Shown here: in pieces, positions 11,318-24,004 of the stretch
How positions within the stretch are numbered: the stretch's first letter is position 1
Layout: each line of letters starts with the position of its first letter
From: Macrosteles quadrilineatus
Lineage: Eukaryota; Arthropoda; Insecta; Hemiptera; Cicadellidae
Assembly: GCF_028750875.1 (NCBI RefSeq)
Contig: NW_026542597.1
Coordinates: 83,240,856 to 83,304,855 of the forward strand
Length of the DNA stretch: 64,000 nt
Direction of reading: 5' to 3'
Notes under the pieces: generated by a model
The model's input: only the letters and a program-made list of their open reading frames with translations
Databases searched by the model: none
Told to the model about the DNA's origin: nothing
Position numbers and translations under genes: made by a program

Positions 11318-11470
11318 ATGTACTAGGTGTGCGTATTTCAACCCAAATATGTGCGAAGGATAGGTGTTGAATGAAGTATGATGATCTGTAGCTTTGTTAC
11401 TGACTAGATCAGCCGTTCATAAGCCAGGATCATTTATTTAAAGATCGGTAACAAGGACAGCTGTGTCCAG
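11318..11470 (+). repeat. Dispersed repeat family B, plus copy
   Basis: In order it contains GTGCGTATTTCAACCC, TGAATGAAGT, GTAGCTTTGTTACTGACTAG, ATCAGC and a closing ACAGCTGTGTCC. The same blocks occur in reverse complement at 19332-19480. It directly follows the SINE body, so it may be the 3' part of a longer composite element. No ORF. Confidence 0.6.
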
Positions 11471-11599
11471 TTTCGAACCATCAAAAAGCATGTTCTGCAT
11501 CTCATTCAAATGTGTCATTCAGTTCGTTAATCTGCATACCCTATGTAAAAGGATCCCTTTGATTTATTGCGCCAATGTTGGCAAGCGTGTCATAAGGAT

Positions 11600-11702
11600 G
11601 TTTACCCACAAGTGACATCTTGACAGCTGATTGTATGACCAGGATTGCCAACTGACGACACTTCAATCAGCTGTGTCGTCACCGCTAACCACTATGACGT
11701 CA
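11600..11702. repeat. CAGCTG-paired module, copy 1
   Basis: Layout: AAGTGACATCTTGA, CAGCTG, then TATGACCAGGATTGCCAAC, a short spacer and AATCAGCTGTG. The same order recurs at 13693-13760 and 16385-16465. A TGACGTCA lies at 11695-11702. It is probably a short dispersed repeat; the repeated E-box-like cores are noted separately. Confidence 0.55.
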
Positions 11703-13692
11703 AACGTGTTAGCATGACAGGAAATCTGACATTTAATTGAGTAGTTAGAATTCCTTGAATATTAAATTTAACCCTTGTAAAATACAAGCTATGAGGTTAA
11801 AATGTTCAACGGAGGTTTGTCAATGATAATTTAAAGCACAAATTAAGGTACCGTTTAAATATTTTTTTAAAAAGACAAGGATTTAACCTCTTTCTCTTAA
11901 AGTCTGTCCAATCTATCAAACAGAAATTCTCTGTTAGTTCCCTTACTCCTCAGGAAATTCCCTTTGCAGCAATTATTAATGAAAATATGCGATTATTTTT
12001 TATCGTATTCTGACCCTGAAATATCGGTCATAACATGGAAACTGAGCATAATAGTATTTTGACCTTTATAGGTTATTTATTCCTCAGAAATTTGCTCAAG
12101 TATCTTATGTCATGTGTTAGAAATTGAATATATCAAAATAATATCATAAATAAATAGTGAACATAAAATAGTAGATATAAATTAGTTAGAGGGGAAAAAT
12201 CTCAATGATGCATGTAGGTGACCAAAAGAAAGTAGTCCTGATGATCAGTTAACAGTTAAATGATCAAAGTATTAAACCATCAAAACAGGATATTTTTAGA
12301 TTTAATGTAATGTCATAAAAACATGAAATTATCCATTCTGTGGATTTAAAAGTTTATCGATACTTAAATGCAGCAGCGTATCGAGGACTCCATGTCCAAT
12401 GATGCAGTTTGCTCAACTGAAGCGAAAACTGAAAAAAATCATACATATAACGGTATAGACTGGTCTATATTTCTATATCTACTCAACCCTCGAAAAAACT
12501 ATGAAACAAGTTTATGATCACGTGTTAAATTTTTGCCGCACTTAATTACTACGTATGTAAAGAATGATTGAAACAAAACAACACATAAGGTTTTTTTAGT
12601 GTGCAAACGTTTTATCTTCACGCGAAATATAAAGTTAGGGTAATATTTAATCAAAACATTAAAAATGGATATGGTAGATTAAATGTATAAATCTTTATTT
12701 TAAATTTTTTTAAATTAAATTAAAAAACAAACAATAGTGAGGAAGCAGGTTACCTAAATACTTTAAATAATTGAATACTCACTAAAAAATTTACTTACTT
12801 GAAATTTCAACATTAACTTTGAAGACAATATTTTTATCACAACACTTCTAAATTTCTGTCAAAATCTAGTATAATATAATGTTACGAAATATTTGGAATA
12901 TTTCCTACATTCGTTATAACATTTGTTCTTGTATGCGGTACTGAATCCCATAATGACCAATGTTTACATAGATTTCAAGTGATAAAATGTAAAAGATGAT
13001 TACAGCCAGACATAGAAAAGTTGAACGAAAACTATTTCGTATAAAATGAAAAGATCTTAACATTTTCAAGCTCAACAATAGGTGTTTACAAATTGAGTTT
13101 ATTGATACTTTTCCTTGACAATGACAACATGCATGTTCAACATTAAAGTTTGTCGATTTTACAGTTCAATTTATCAGATATTTGTACAATTAAGTTGAAG
13201 TTGGTAACACTGGTTGGACGACAGTGCTGTGGACCGTGATACTGTGTCGGCAGCTGACTGGCTCTATCACTGCTACCAACTGTTGAACTGATAAAATAAC
13301 AATGTTACACATACTATATAAACTAGACTTACGTTTTAATTCATATTTAGGACGATTTAATTTTGGTGTGCATGTTACTTGAGTACAAAACCACATTACA
13401 CTCCATTAAATGCCAAGAGAGTGATACAATTATTTAATTATTTTAGTTTTTCTTTTACACAACGCTTCAGTTTGAAAATCTCTATGTTATTGACATTGTT
13501 GATTTAACTAACTTAAAACACTAGGATTTTTGAAGTTTAGCATTTGTCGTGATACTATAGTAAAAAAGATTTCAACTTAATTTATTAACATACGCAAAAT
13601 AATATTATTTATTTCTGCATAACGTTACACCCCAAGCAATTGTTAATACTGAAGTAACGGTGACAACTCTCATACACCCGTCTGTTTGTTCA
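11703..13692. other. AT-rich DNA, nothing recognised
   Basis: A 68-codon minus-strand ORF at 13190-13396 has no recognisable motif. No repeat termini were identified. Confidence 0.45.
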
Positions 13693-13765
13693 GGTCTGAC
13701 GAGCTGTCAGCTGTTTGTATGACCAGGATTACCAACCGCGCACATTCAATCAGCTGTGGCATTGT
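13693..13765. repeat. CAGCTG-paired module, copy 2
   Basis: It shares TGTATGACCAGGATTACCAAC and CATTCAATCAGCTGTG with copy 1, with a CAGCTG at each side and roughly 40 bases between. The flanks are unrelated to copy 1, which supports a dispersed repeat rather than a local duplication. Confidence 0.55.
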
Positions 13766-14709
13766 TGTTTATCCATACCACATGTAGTAACACACCGTAA
13801 CAGCTGGTGGATGTAACAGATTATGGAATTTAACGTTGAATAGACGTTGAAACCAAACGGGTCATCCTTGCGGCACTTGGGTCAAACTAAAATGATTAAT
13901 ATAATTTATGAAGTATCGAATAGTTTTTTTTTATGTGAGCTGGATAAATGTTTTTGTTTCACAAGCGCAGAAAAATTATATTCGCCCTTTTGTTTAAAAT
14001 AGGTGAAAATGCAAATATACCTACTGTTAAACATTAAGTTATATTACATTCGTTAACTACAATTTGCTTATTCCCTCCTATGAAAATAAAGTACAAGTAA
14101 ATAAATTGTGTTACACGAACGCAGCTATAGTTGTAGTGCATTGTAGTGGAAAACTACACAATTGTGAAAGCATTCTTAAAAACGCAAGATTTTGGAATGT
14201 GTATACATACTAATTTTTAGAATGTTTGCATTAAAAAGGCTGTCTTTTTAAATAATTTACTCATCAATTGTCTCTCTGTATGCTCCTGGTTGACATTAAT
14301 TTGATTCAGTGACAAAAAGACAGTTGTAGAATGTTTTTAATCTATCATGATATATTTATCCAAAAAACTACTTATTTGAGCGGTTTTCTTGAATATGTTT
14401 GGTAAAACTCTAAGGCTATGAGCAAATTGAACACTCTCTAGAAGCTAAATGCAATCAAGTTTAAATTTTAGTATGAGTCCAAAAAACCCCTTCATCTGGC
14501 ATCGTAGGCAAATTCATCAGTGTAGTCGTATTATTTGGCACTCATTGTAATATATATATCCTAGGAACCTTGGTTTTTAACCATTGATCGACATAACAAA
14601 CATTTTAAGCAACCTCTTGTGGGCAACTAAAACAAATAAAAACATTTTTAAAACTCATCTTTAATGGTTGGTATTGTTACTTCTTTCTTCTCTTAACATT
14701 TGTTTACAG
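13766..14709. other. AT-rich DNA, nothing recognised
   Basis: Ends in a pyrimidine-rich stretch (TTCTTTCTTCTCTTAAC) leading to the candidate splice acceptor at 14707-14709. Confidence 0.4.
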
Positions 14710-14857
14710 GAGATTCATGATTTTCTTCATCACTAACGCAAAGTCTTGCGCTAAAAGCGCAACTGACGAGTACCTGAACAGGACGAAACTTTGCAAAACA
14801 GAACTAACCGCAAAAGGGCGTTGGTCTGGGGACAAAGAACGAAAGTTCAAACGCTGA
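14710..14857 (+). other. Candidate terminal coding exon
   Basis: A plausible 3' splice site (pyrimidine-rich tract ending TTTGTTTACAG at 14709) precedes a GC- and CpG-richer stretch. The stretch is open for about 48 codons up to TGA at 14855-14857 in the frame that begins with one leftover base. An in-frame ATG lies at 14717. The peptide includes ITNAKSCAKSATDEYLNRTK and ends WSGDKERKFKR, which is hydrophilic and unlike the Phe/Ile/Asn-rich chance frames around it. A possible AATAAA lies near 15058. I do not recognise a family. It could equally be a decayed transposon fragment. Confidence 0.3.
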
Positions 14858-16120
14858 ACCTCTCCATCACCCAAAATTCGGTTGGGACTTTTGCTTGTTT
14901 CGACCTAAACTTGGTTGAAATGATTTTCTTAACCACTTTTCAACTATACCGTTTCATTTAGTACGAATAGGTCTCCCAAAGTGTTACAGTTATCATTTTT
15001 ATCTTCAATTTTAAACGTATTTCTTGAAATACAAATGTATATTTTAATCCTGCCAAGTAATAAAAAAATAAGAATATTATCAACGCTAACCTAATAGACA
15101 AACTATTTTTGTAAAATTTGTACCTATTTGTGTTTGCTCTGAACATATTAACCCTCACACCCTATAAGCCCAAGGCTCATGGCTTCATTCATTGAGTTAT
15201 CACTGTAAGAGGCTCTGGCACAATAATGATCTTAAGTTGAATGTCGACAACAATCATAGCTTCCAAAATATCCAGTCTTCTCCATGTGAACAGTATGATG
15301 ATGTTTAAAATGTGGGGACGTATTGGTTGTATTTCCACTAATAATCCTACCGTTAGTATTAAAAACACTACAAACATTAAAATATTCTATATAAATCTAT
15401 AATTATGTTTCATTTAAACTAATTCGGAGTGACATTTCGTGTTAAAATTTAATAATGGTGAACTATCAACTACAGTTAATTACGAAATTATGTTTTTAAC
15501 GAAACTTTTGTGCAAATTCAACTAACTTCAAAATTGTCCACGCATTTCTAAGATAACACACCTTAATAACATTAATATCTTTGACATAATTTCACCTAAA
15601 AGTGTTAGATATGTCAGCGGTATAGGTACTTACTTACTTACTTGATACTTGAGCACTGCATCGGTGACCGACAATGTCGGAATAGATTGCGTCAAACTTA
15701 TAATTAAAAAAAGAATAATAAAAACTTATGATGGCGGCGGGTTGCCAAAAAGTGGTGGTATTTATTCACGTAAGAAATAAATGGCAGAAGTGTTGAGTAT
15801 TTTTATGAAAAAAGTGTAATGGCAAGGTGTTTTGATACAACACTATGTTTCTCTAGCACAAATGCCTTACAACCTACATTTTTATTTGATAAATATTTCT
15901 AAAACAAGAATTTTTTATAAGATTAGCGTATTTATTGAACATTTCAGTTTTTTTTATCAAACATTACAGGCTTACAAGAATATTTTAGTTGCATAACATA
16001 TTGTCCTGAATTTATTTTAATGTAAAAAGGGGGTTTTTGACAAATATCTCCTCATGATACCTAATTTAAATACTTTTAAAATATGATGGATATAAAGATA
16101 ATTTATTAAATAAATTACAT
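14858..16120. other. AT-rich DNA, nothing recognised
   Basis: A (CTTA)n-like run occurs at about 15629-15643. Two ~60-codon minus-strand ORFs between 14958 and 15377 are rich in Ile/Leu/Phe and look like chance frames. Confidence 0.45.
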
Positions 16121-16143
16121 CCTTCTTGCTCCATCAGGTAAGC
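16121..16143 (+). promoter_or_regulatory. Candidate recursive-splicing (ratchet) site, weaker
   Basis: A pyrimidine-rich tract (CCTTCTTGCTCCAT) ends in CAG at 16135-16137 and is followed at once by GTAAGC. The form YnCAG|GTAAG is the consensus of intronic ratchet points described in Drosophila long introns. The tract is shorter and more mixed than at 58200, so this may be chance. Confidence 0.25.
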
Positions 16144-16324
16144 AGATGAACACAAAGGATACTAAACAACAATTGAGGCCAAACCGACAAAATATTTAAC
16201 TAATTAAAACTACATAATAATTTGTATCTCGATCAGTTAGAGTATAAATGATGTCTTGGAATTGATATTGAAGCTTTTAATGTTACAATCGAAATTTTCT
16301 TACAAAATCAATGCTTAATTTAGG

Positions 16325-16470
16325 CTAAATGTTCTAATTCCTCAATCAGTGATGTATCAGCTGGTAGTACAGAATGAGCTGTCAGATGTTTGAACATGAG
16401 TGACATCTTGTCAGCTGATTATACCACAGTGATTACTAACCACTGGACTTTCGATCAGCTGTGTTCATAG
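16325..16470. repeat. CAGCTG-paired module, copy 3
   Basis: It contains GAGTGACATCTTGTCAGCTG, matching copy 1 upstream of its first CAGCTG. The pair is closed by GATCAGCTGTG after a variable core (ATTACTAACCAC). Two further CAGCTG-like sites lie upstream. It is diverged from copies 1 and 2 in the central part. Confidence 0.5.
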
Positions 16471-19331
16471 TTCTTGTTTAGAAACGTGTATCTTTACTAA
16501 TAACACAAACGATATAAGATTATACAAGTTTTAATGCGAATGTTGTACTTAGTGGGGCAGTTTTGAATATTTGGAATAGTTTAAATTTGTGTTTTGAATT
16601 TGCACATTATTGATAATTTGCATTTGATTTTTGTAGATAAGTTAATGAATATGAAGAGTTTTTTAATCCGGATTCTTTACTTATCAAAACATTTCAGTCA
16701 AATAACTGCAACACTATTATTATTACTACATTTATGATATTTTGTTTGCTTAAAATAAACTATTCCATCTTCTCCAAGCAAACAAAGTTAAGACTACTTA
16801 CCAGGAGAAAATGTTTAGGGTTAGGTTAAGAGATTCGCTAAAAAATTAAACAAAGCAGAGGAAAATCAAACATATAAACATGTAAACATCTACATACAAA
16901 TTACTAAGCCCGATTAATTTTTTAGTTGAAAATTCTCCCAATCACAACCATTCAACTACATTTCACCCTAAAACCATTCAAACAATTACTTTGTACATGA
17001 ACTTACCAAATCCGCATTTAACTCAATATTTACAACAACGCTGGGATGTTGAACCACGCATTAGGAGATGTTGTTGCAAGGAAACCCAACACTTTGGGTC
17101 CACTTTGTGTCATTGTTTGGTTCCCAATAGTTCCAATACTGGAGCTGTCGATACGTCGAAACTCCCTTACATTGGGAATTGGGCTGGAAAAACTAATTGG
17201 AAAATCGTATGCTCGAAGATGACAATTTTGAAGGTTACTTTCATTAGTTTATGTTAATTTTAATACATTTTGGACCTTGTACTTCATTCTGTTGGTAGCC
17301 TAATTATTTTCATGCACACAACATCTCAATGCTAAAGTAATAAGATGCTAATAGCAATACAATAAATTGTTTTCATTTTGTTTGACTGTAGTTTTCTGGG
17401 TTATTTATTAAAATTACATTTAATAAATTATGGAATTTTCTGTTGTATTTTAAGTAATTAAAAGCCATCAACCTCAAATGGACTAGAATCACTTTTGGGT
17501 ACACAAACAATATCTGACTTTAAAACTACCAATTAAATAATATTGTGTAAATTTAGCTAATACAGGCAATAACTGTTTTATAGCAAAAGAGCTGAATTTA
17601 AAGTTTAATTATTATAAATTAATTAGGAAATAATTTTGCAAGTTCAAAAACGATCTTACATACTACGCCAATCCCATAAGCACAGTAGTAAAGAAGTTTA
17701 TCTAAGTATTGATTGCATCTAATAGTTTTGAAGCTATGTCTAAGAAAATATTCAAAATTCCCTCATTAAATCAGTTGGCTCTAGCATTTTCTTACTAAAA
17801 TATATACAAAACTTACTTTTTAGGCAATACGCAGATAATTTTGATACAAAGTGGCAATACTTAGCGGGCACATGATTTTTATTTTAAAGTTTCTTGTTGG
17901 AAAGTAGTATATTTACCAAAGTTACACCTCTAAAAATTGGTTAAGTTCACATCTAAGTAAACAGCCAGTAAAAAAATGACAAGTAATTTTCCACAAACCT
18001 GTGCACTTTGAGACGTAAGATAAATATTCGACACCCGAGGTGTCGACAAGGATTTCTACAGGAAACAATTTAAGACTTTAAAATATGTTTTGTCAAACTG
18101 AGAAGCTTACAAGTCGTCTACGTCACAACTTGGCTGATCCTGAATAATATATTACACAAATGCAAAGTCCTGTTTGTAACATTGTGGAAATGTACGCGAG
18201 GTGTGGTGACGGGAATGGTATGTTTGTGAAAATAAAAACGTTTATATTTTCGAGGATAAAAGGAGTAACGTTATGGAACTATATACAATTAGTTGGATAG
18301 TTAGGCTTAAAATTTGTTTTCGGTTCATGCAACAAGCATTAGTAAGCCTTCAGTAAATTAATAAAAAACATTAACTTATTAATAGGATAGGCCTACACTT
18401 TGTTAAATCGTAATAATTTCCTTGATGTTTTTGTGTGTAAATACGCGTACAGTTTATCAATGAGTACCTACTTATTATTTTGTACCAATATAAAAGTAAA
18501 TCGTGTATAATCTACAAATAAACTTGGATCAAATGAAATAAAACTAAAATGGCTACACCCGAAACATATTTTTGAAATGTAATCGACCTCATTTTCATTA
18601 ATATCTAAAAAATATAGTAAATATTAAAATTTTACAGTTAGAAATAGTCAATATAAGTATTACTGTTGTAGAAAAGTTCCATAACTGATTTGAGTTTGAG
18701 CTTTAAAAGTAAAATATTTACGCTGCAAATTATAATTTTACAAAACCATATCATAACTCAAAGTCACTCTTGAGATTGCTGTTTTGCCTTATTTTAATGG
18801 TAGTTTAATTGCATATAAGGTATTTTTAGGCACACCTCTACGTGTTCTCATGAAAACAATAAATTAATTTTTCCCCAATAAACTCTTAACATATTAACAT
18901 ATTATATGGTTAATAAGGGAGTTAAGGAATAAGAATAAAACATTATAACAGTACCACATATTAATACCACATATAAGCCTAAAAAAAATATTTATTTGAC
19001 GTATTCTATCTACAGCACATAATGTATGCGTATATTGTAATGTATAACACAATTCCATACAACATGTACGGTTGGTAACAGTGAGAGTTGGCGAATGTCA
19101 TCCGGGTCTTATCTGGCATCCGGTCACTGTCCACGTCTCAATGGTTTTGTAATACAAGTTTACATTTATTATAAATTGTTATTAATTTGTATTTATTTTC
19201 ACAAAAATTCTTATGACAGTAAACATTATAATGATGGAGCATATTTGAATCTTACATTATTTAAAGCGTGTTAATGAAAATATAAAATCTTATATTTTAC
19301 TAACACATTTCGTAGATGGCAAAATGCTTTT
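16471..19331. other. Mostly AT-rich DNA, no gene recognised
   Basis: A GC-richer patch at about 17030-17220 carries an 88-codon plus ORF (16991-17257) with several Cys residues but no motif I can name. A perfect 8-bp stem (TCGACACC-CGA-GGTGTCGA) lies at 18028-18046. Another GC-richer patch lies near 19080-19135. Confidence 0.4.
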
Positions 19332-19480
19332 AAGGACCAGCTGTTCTTGTTCATTGGGCTTTTAAATGAATAGTCTTGCATGATGAAACAGCTGATCTAG
19401 TCAGTAACAAAGCTACAAAACGCATTTCACTTCATTCTTCACTCGTATTTGGGTTAAAATACGCACCTATAATGCATATA
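19332..19480 (-). repeat. Dispersed repeat family B, minus copy
   Basis: Reverse complement of the blocks at 11318-11470: it begins near ACCAGCTGTTCTTG, includes GATCTAGTCAGTAAC and AAAGCTAC, then TCACTTCATTC, and ends in GGGTTAAAATACGCAC. Here no SINE head lies beside it, so the family can occur without it. Confidence 0.6.
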
Positions 19481-20131
19481 TTATTTGGGATGGTGTCAAA
19501 ATAATCAATTGTTACAAAATAAATAGGTCAGATGATAAACAATTAAAAAGCCCTATAATACTTTCTGTAAGATCAACGAATAAGTGGATGGCGAACGAAT
19601 AAGTCACTTGAAAGAAATAAATGAAAAAATATGTCACGAATCAATAAAAAAGTTGATTAATTATACTACTAAAATGAGGAATAGATGTATAACAACTATA
19701 AATTAATGAAGCTGCTTAACATTTTGTGCCATGCTACAAGGAACCCAAATAATATGAGTTTTGAATAAATTTGAAAATTTTACTAATAAACATATACTCA
19801 ACAATATTTTGGGTGAGATTGCAAAAAGATTAAACACAAATAAACTAAGGACAAGGTTTAAGGATTAACTGTGACGACAAAAGTAACATCAACGGATCGT
19901 TTACTTCCGGTCAAGTATTACCGGCTTTCGGTCCCTGCCCATTACCGTTTTGTGACATTGTTAGATTACTGACGATAATATATATCTCTAAATGAAAGTC
20001 TGTCGTTGTTTTTAAGACGTTAAAATAGAGAATCCGTAAGTATTAACATTTTTTGTGTAAAACTAACTGCAAGCTCATACTGTATCATATTTAATTGATA
20101 TTTTTTAAGTTGTAGTGGATAGTTAATCTTA
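19481..20131. other. AT-rich DNA, nothing recognised
   Basis: A short CCGG-rich patch lies at 19905-19950. No gene or repeat terminus was seen. Confidence 0.4.
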
Positions 20132-20830
20132 TCTTACTAATATTAAAAATTTGAAAGTTTGTGAGTGTGTACGTTTATGTGTTGCTCAATCACGCATAAA
20201 CTACTGGACGGATTGGGCTGAAATTTGGCATGATGATAGCTCACCTTCCCTATTAACATCTAGGCATTTTCTTTTCTAAAAAATCCTTCCGGGCTCCTCT
20301 CCAGTGGCTCTGTAGTTCCCCATGTTAACCTTATGAGTATTCATATTTAAAGGGAATTAAAGAATTTAGCCAGCTGTTTCAACTAAAAGAGTTGGTTCTA
20401 TGATATGCAAAAGCATTAAAAATTTATAAGATTTACCAACAGGGTGCAGCACTATTATTTTTTTCATTATTTATGAAAACAGCTAATTTGAACTAAGCAG
20501 CAACAAAAAACTGTAATACACAATGAGAACTGTCAAAGTAGGATTGTTTACAGTTATGTTTATGTTTTTAATTTCATGAACAATTTATGATATTTTGCGA
20601 ATTTATAATAATCTATCTTTCTCTATTGTGTAGGTGAAGTAGTAGAACATTATGGCTATGGTAGAGGTGTAATACTATCGCATACCGTAAATTTTAGGAA
20701 GCAAATCATCTCAAACCGTGTTTTCTCACATCGCAAACGCGGGTGATAATCGGTAAATGATCGGGTATAACTGCAATAAGCATTTTATAGTTATTTGCCA
20801 ACCCCGTACGAAGGACGGGTACTCTGCTAG
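20132..20830 (+). mobile_element. Non-autonomous Helitron (family H1), near-intact ends
   Basis: Starts A|TCTTACTAATATTAAAAATT and ends with the hairpin CCCGT-ACGAAGG-ACGGG followed by TACTCTGCTAG|T (CTAG 20827-20830). Both termini and the A/T insertion site match Helitron rules. The copy at 31625-32312 has the same ends and the same internal order, including the block CTACTGGACGGATTGGGCTG near the 5' end. Length is 699 bp with no Rep/helicase. It would be moved in trans by an autonomous Helitron, which I do not see in this window. Confidence 0.9.
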
Positions 20831-22454
20831 TGGTAATATATGTTCGAGTTCGTACTGTATTTGACTCCCCAAACATATGGTATCAATATTTATTAAATTT
20901 CTTTAATGCTGTAATTTGATATTGATGTAACAAACAATTAAATTTAACATAGTCAGTCCTCATAAAAATATTGTAATTGTAAACTTATAATACTTTACTT
21001 ATATAATGTTATGGAAATTCTAATGCCAATTTGAGTATAACAAGTTATCTTTTCATCTCATTGAAATATCACGTCTACTAGACTTAACTATCGGCACTCA
21101 CTTGATTTACAAACCTTCTTTTCCATTACAATTAATTACCTTAAGTAAGTTTAGTTGGCGAAGTGCAGTTTAACAATTAGCAGAAAGCTTTCAAATTGAA
21201 ATAACTAGTTTTATAATTAGAAACAACGGAGGTTTGAGATCTTAAATACATTACCTTTTACATTAAATTGCATATTTTAGATTGAAAATCATATACATTG
21301 TTTGAAAGTTTAATTCAATGCTGATTTTGAATAAAAAAAAATATTTCCCATAAAATATAAATAAAAAATAAATCTTAGAATGCTAAAATATTTTCTCATA
21401 GCTTACTAGGTTGTTTGAGATATACGTATTATTCGAATTTACAACAACATAAAGATGGACGATTAATTGATGTTCTGGAAACTTAGTATTTTTGTAATAT
21501 TTACTAACTTAGTAACTTAGTTATTTTGTAACTTAGTATTTTTGTTTTATTTGCTATTGTGGGATGTATTAAATTTTGAGTGAAATGTACCCCATCAAAA
21601 GCTTTTATATATTAAACATTTTGAGAGAAAATGAAGGAATTCTCTACGTGAACTATGTTAACGGCTTTAACCAAACGACAAGTAAATTAGTGTAGGAAAC
21701 TTAACACACTCATTTATTGGAGAAGCAAAAATTAATTCATGTCAATTGAAATACAAGTTACTTCCAATAAAAAAATACATGGATGAATTTTAAAAAGGTC
21801 ATAAAGTGACAGAAGGATTCGTCATATGATTCAAAACCCGGCATTACCGGTATCCGCATTGCCAGTGTCCGGTAAACCTGGGTCTAAACACATACAATGG
21901 CGGCTGATTGAAATTGCTGATCAGCGAATCATAATGCTTGGTGAATTCACTTGTGATACCGTGGGTAGGAATTCATTTGGCATAAATAATCAGTGGCTAA
22001 ACATTGTCGATTCTAAAATGTATTAGTAGGTATTATAAGAGTAACTTTCATACCAAGTCATTTTTAGACGTTAGGTCAATTTAAACGAAAGGGCACAATT
22101 TACTGGGAAAGATTTTCTTCCAAAACAAATTTTACCTATATTGAAATAGCTGACTAAAAGATAACTTTATAACCATAACCTCTAACAATAGAATTATCTT
22201 AATTATGTTTAAAATTGGAAGACTTGTAATTGATATAGTTTATGTCATTGTCGTGGTCAACTTCTAAACAATTCTAATAATATACAAGTAAACAAATTTG
22301 TTTTGCTGGTTTTAGTTATCAACTACCTACACTCATTATCCAAATTAAGCTCAAACAGGTGTTAAAAAAATAACTGTATGCTCTAGTGACACAATAAAAT
22401 TATACAATTTTCTGCCATACTGGAAAGCTAAGATTGACCAAAAGTAGTTGATTT
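20831..22454. other. AT-rich DNA, nothing recognised
   Basis: A GC-richer patch lies at 21826-21960 within a 66-codon plus ORF with no known motif. Direct repeats of AACTTAGTATTTTTGT occur near 21480-21545. Confidence 0.4.
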
Positions 22455-22972
22455 TACCGAATTTCCTTATAGGAAAGTAGCTATTACCGTAGGTCTCGTG
22501 GTATGACTTGAGCCGTACCGATGGGAACGGGGTTTTATGGGGTAAAAATTGGGTTTTCTCATTTTTGACCATGAAAACACAAAATTTCCCAATCTTTCTC
22601 TTTCCTAGACCATTTAAAGAGCTTAAAAAGACAAATAATTAGTATATTTAAGTGTTTTTGTGCCGTTATTAGTTACGGAGAAAATTTAAAAATTTTAAAT
22701 TCCCATGTTATTTTTATGGAGAATATTGTTAAATGTTGTATTTTACTTGTTTATGGGTATATTTTTATCGAACTATTTTTATGTGGCATATTAATTTTAT
22801 TTTATACTATGCCATTAATATTTTACTAAAAACACACTTTATTAGTCTCCCTGTAGCAAACCTAAGTACTCACTTAACCTAATGTTATTTAAATCAATTT
22901 AATTGTACAGTATCTCAATTCAGGCAAATAGAAATTCGCTTAGTCTGCAGGTTTACTGTAGCGGGGGTATTT
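22455..22972 (+). repeat. Dispersed repeat family T, internally deleted copy
   Basis: Begins GAATTTCCTTATAGGAAAGT and continues AGCTATTACCGTAGGTCTC as in the fuller copy at 44133. It lacks the middle ~200 bases, then carries GGTTTTATGGGGTAAAAATT, GTTATTAGTTACGGAG, CCCATGTTATTTTTATGGAG and the family's 3' end with CGGGGGTATTT. The terminal hairpin is imperfect here (GCAAACCT against AGGTTTAC). No ORF. Confidence 0.7.
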
Positions 22973-23652
22973 ATTGTTTTTTTAGGTACCGTTCAATAGT
23001 TTTAATACATTTTGGATTGTTTTCAATACTTTATACTCGGTGTATTAGCATATAAAAAAATAAATAAAGGTGGACTAAAAGAAACGTAGAAAAACTAAAA
23101 GAGAACTTTTGTACAGATTTTAGTTTTATAAAACAGTAAAGTTAATCTCAAAGGATATCTAAGTCAACAGCATTAGGGGAGTAATTAAGTCTAGCAAAGT
23201 ACAGTTTATACCAAGTCCTATCACGAGATCTAGCCAAACAACCCATAGCTGTTCCTAGGCTATTGCCAAGCTATCTGCCAGGGTAGATGTAGTAAGTAGG
23301 GTGAGACAGAGAGTAGTGAAGTGCCTCGTTTGTACGTCAGATGGAAAACAAGCACGGAGTAATTGTAGGACAACTCATTAACTGGTGAGTACTGCGACGA
23401 ATAGTGCTGAAATAACAGCTGTAGTAGACACATGTGTAACCCGACACAGCAAACCTGCAGACTCATTTGGTGTTGAGGAATTAACTTTATGTAGCAATGT
23501 TCTTCCAATATTCTTACCTAAGTAAATTACAGCATTTTTGAGCCCCTGGTCTAAAATTAGTACATCTCCACTTAATTAGTACTCATCAATTTTGTTTGGT
23601 TGGTAACCTTAACTACAAATACACACAAATATACAAATTATCCACGTATAAA
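22973..23652. other. AT-rich DNA, nothing recognised
   Basis: A slightly GC-richer part at 23240-23500 contains an 82-codon minus ORF (23260-23508) with no recognised motif. Confidence 0.4.
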
Positions 23653-24004
23653 TCTATATATTAATAGGCAAGCATCTTTCTCTAAAACCTTTTTTATCGT
23701 GTGCATCGCAGGGAAAATCTACGGATACTGTTGGAAAGATATTTTCCTGTAGATGTTCAGAATACCTTCATAAATTAAAATAGGCTCAAAAATTAGCACA
23801 AAAAATGAATTAAAAATTTAAAAAATCACATGGGCTTTACGGGTTACCATGCTGGTGAGGAAATAACATCGCAATGTAAACAGAAAATCAAAACAAATGG
23901 AAGGAATTCCAATCACATGTTTTATTTACAGCGTAGGGTGAAATTAGAGAAGTGTGTACATTATATATATTTGGTTGAGTTTTTGACCACCGGACGACCT
24001 CTAG
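23653..24004 (+). mobile_element. Non-autonomous Helitron (family H2), plus strand
   Basis: Starts A|TCTATATATTAATAGGCAAGC and ends ...GACCTCTAG|T (CTAG 24001-24004). The hairpin upstream of the 3' end is best seen in the copy at 35841 (TGGTCG-AGTTTT-CGACCA); here it has mutations. Two minus-strand copies at 35841-36142 and 46944-47298 share both ends and much of the 350-bp interior. The 64-codon ORF inside is not a gene. Confidence 0.85.
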
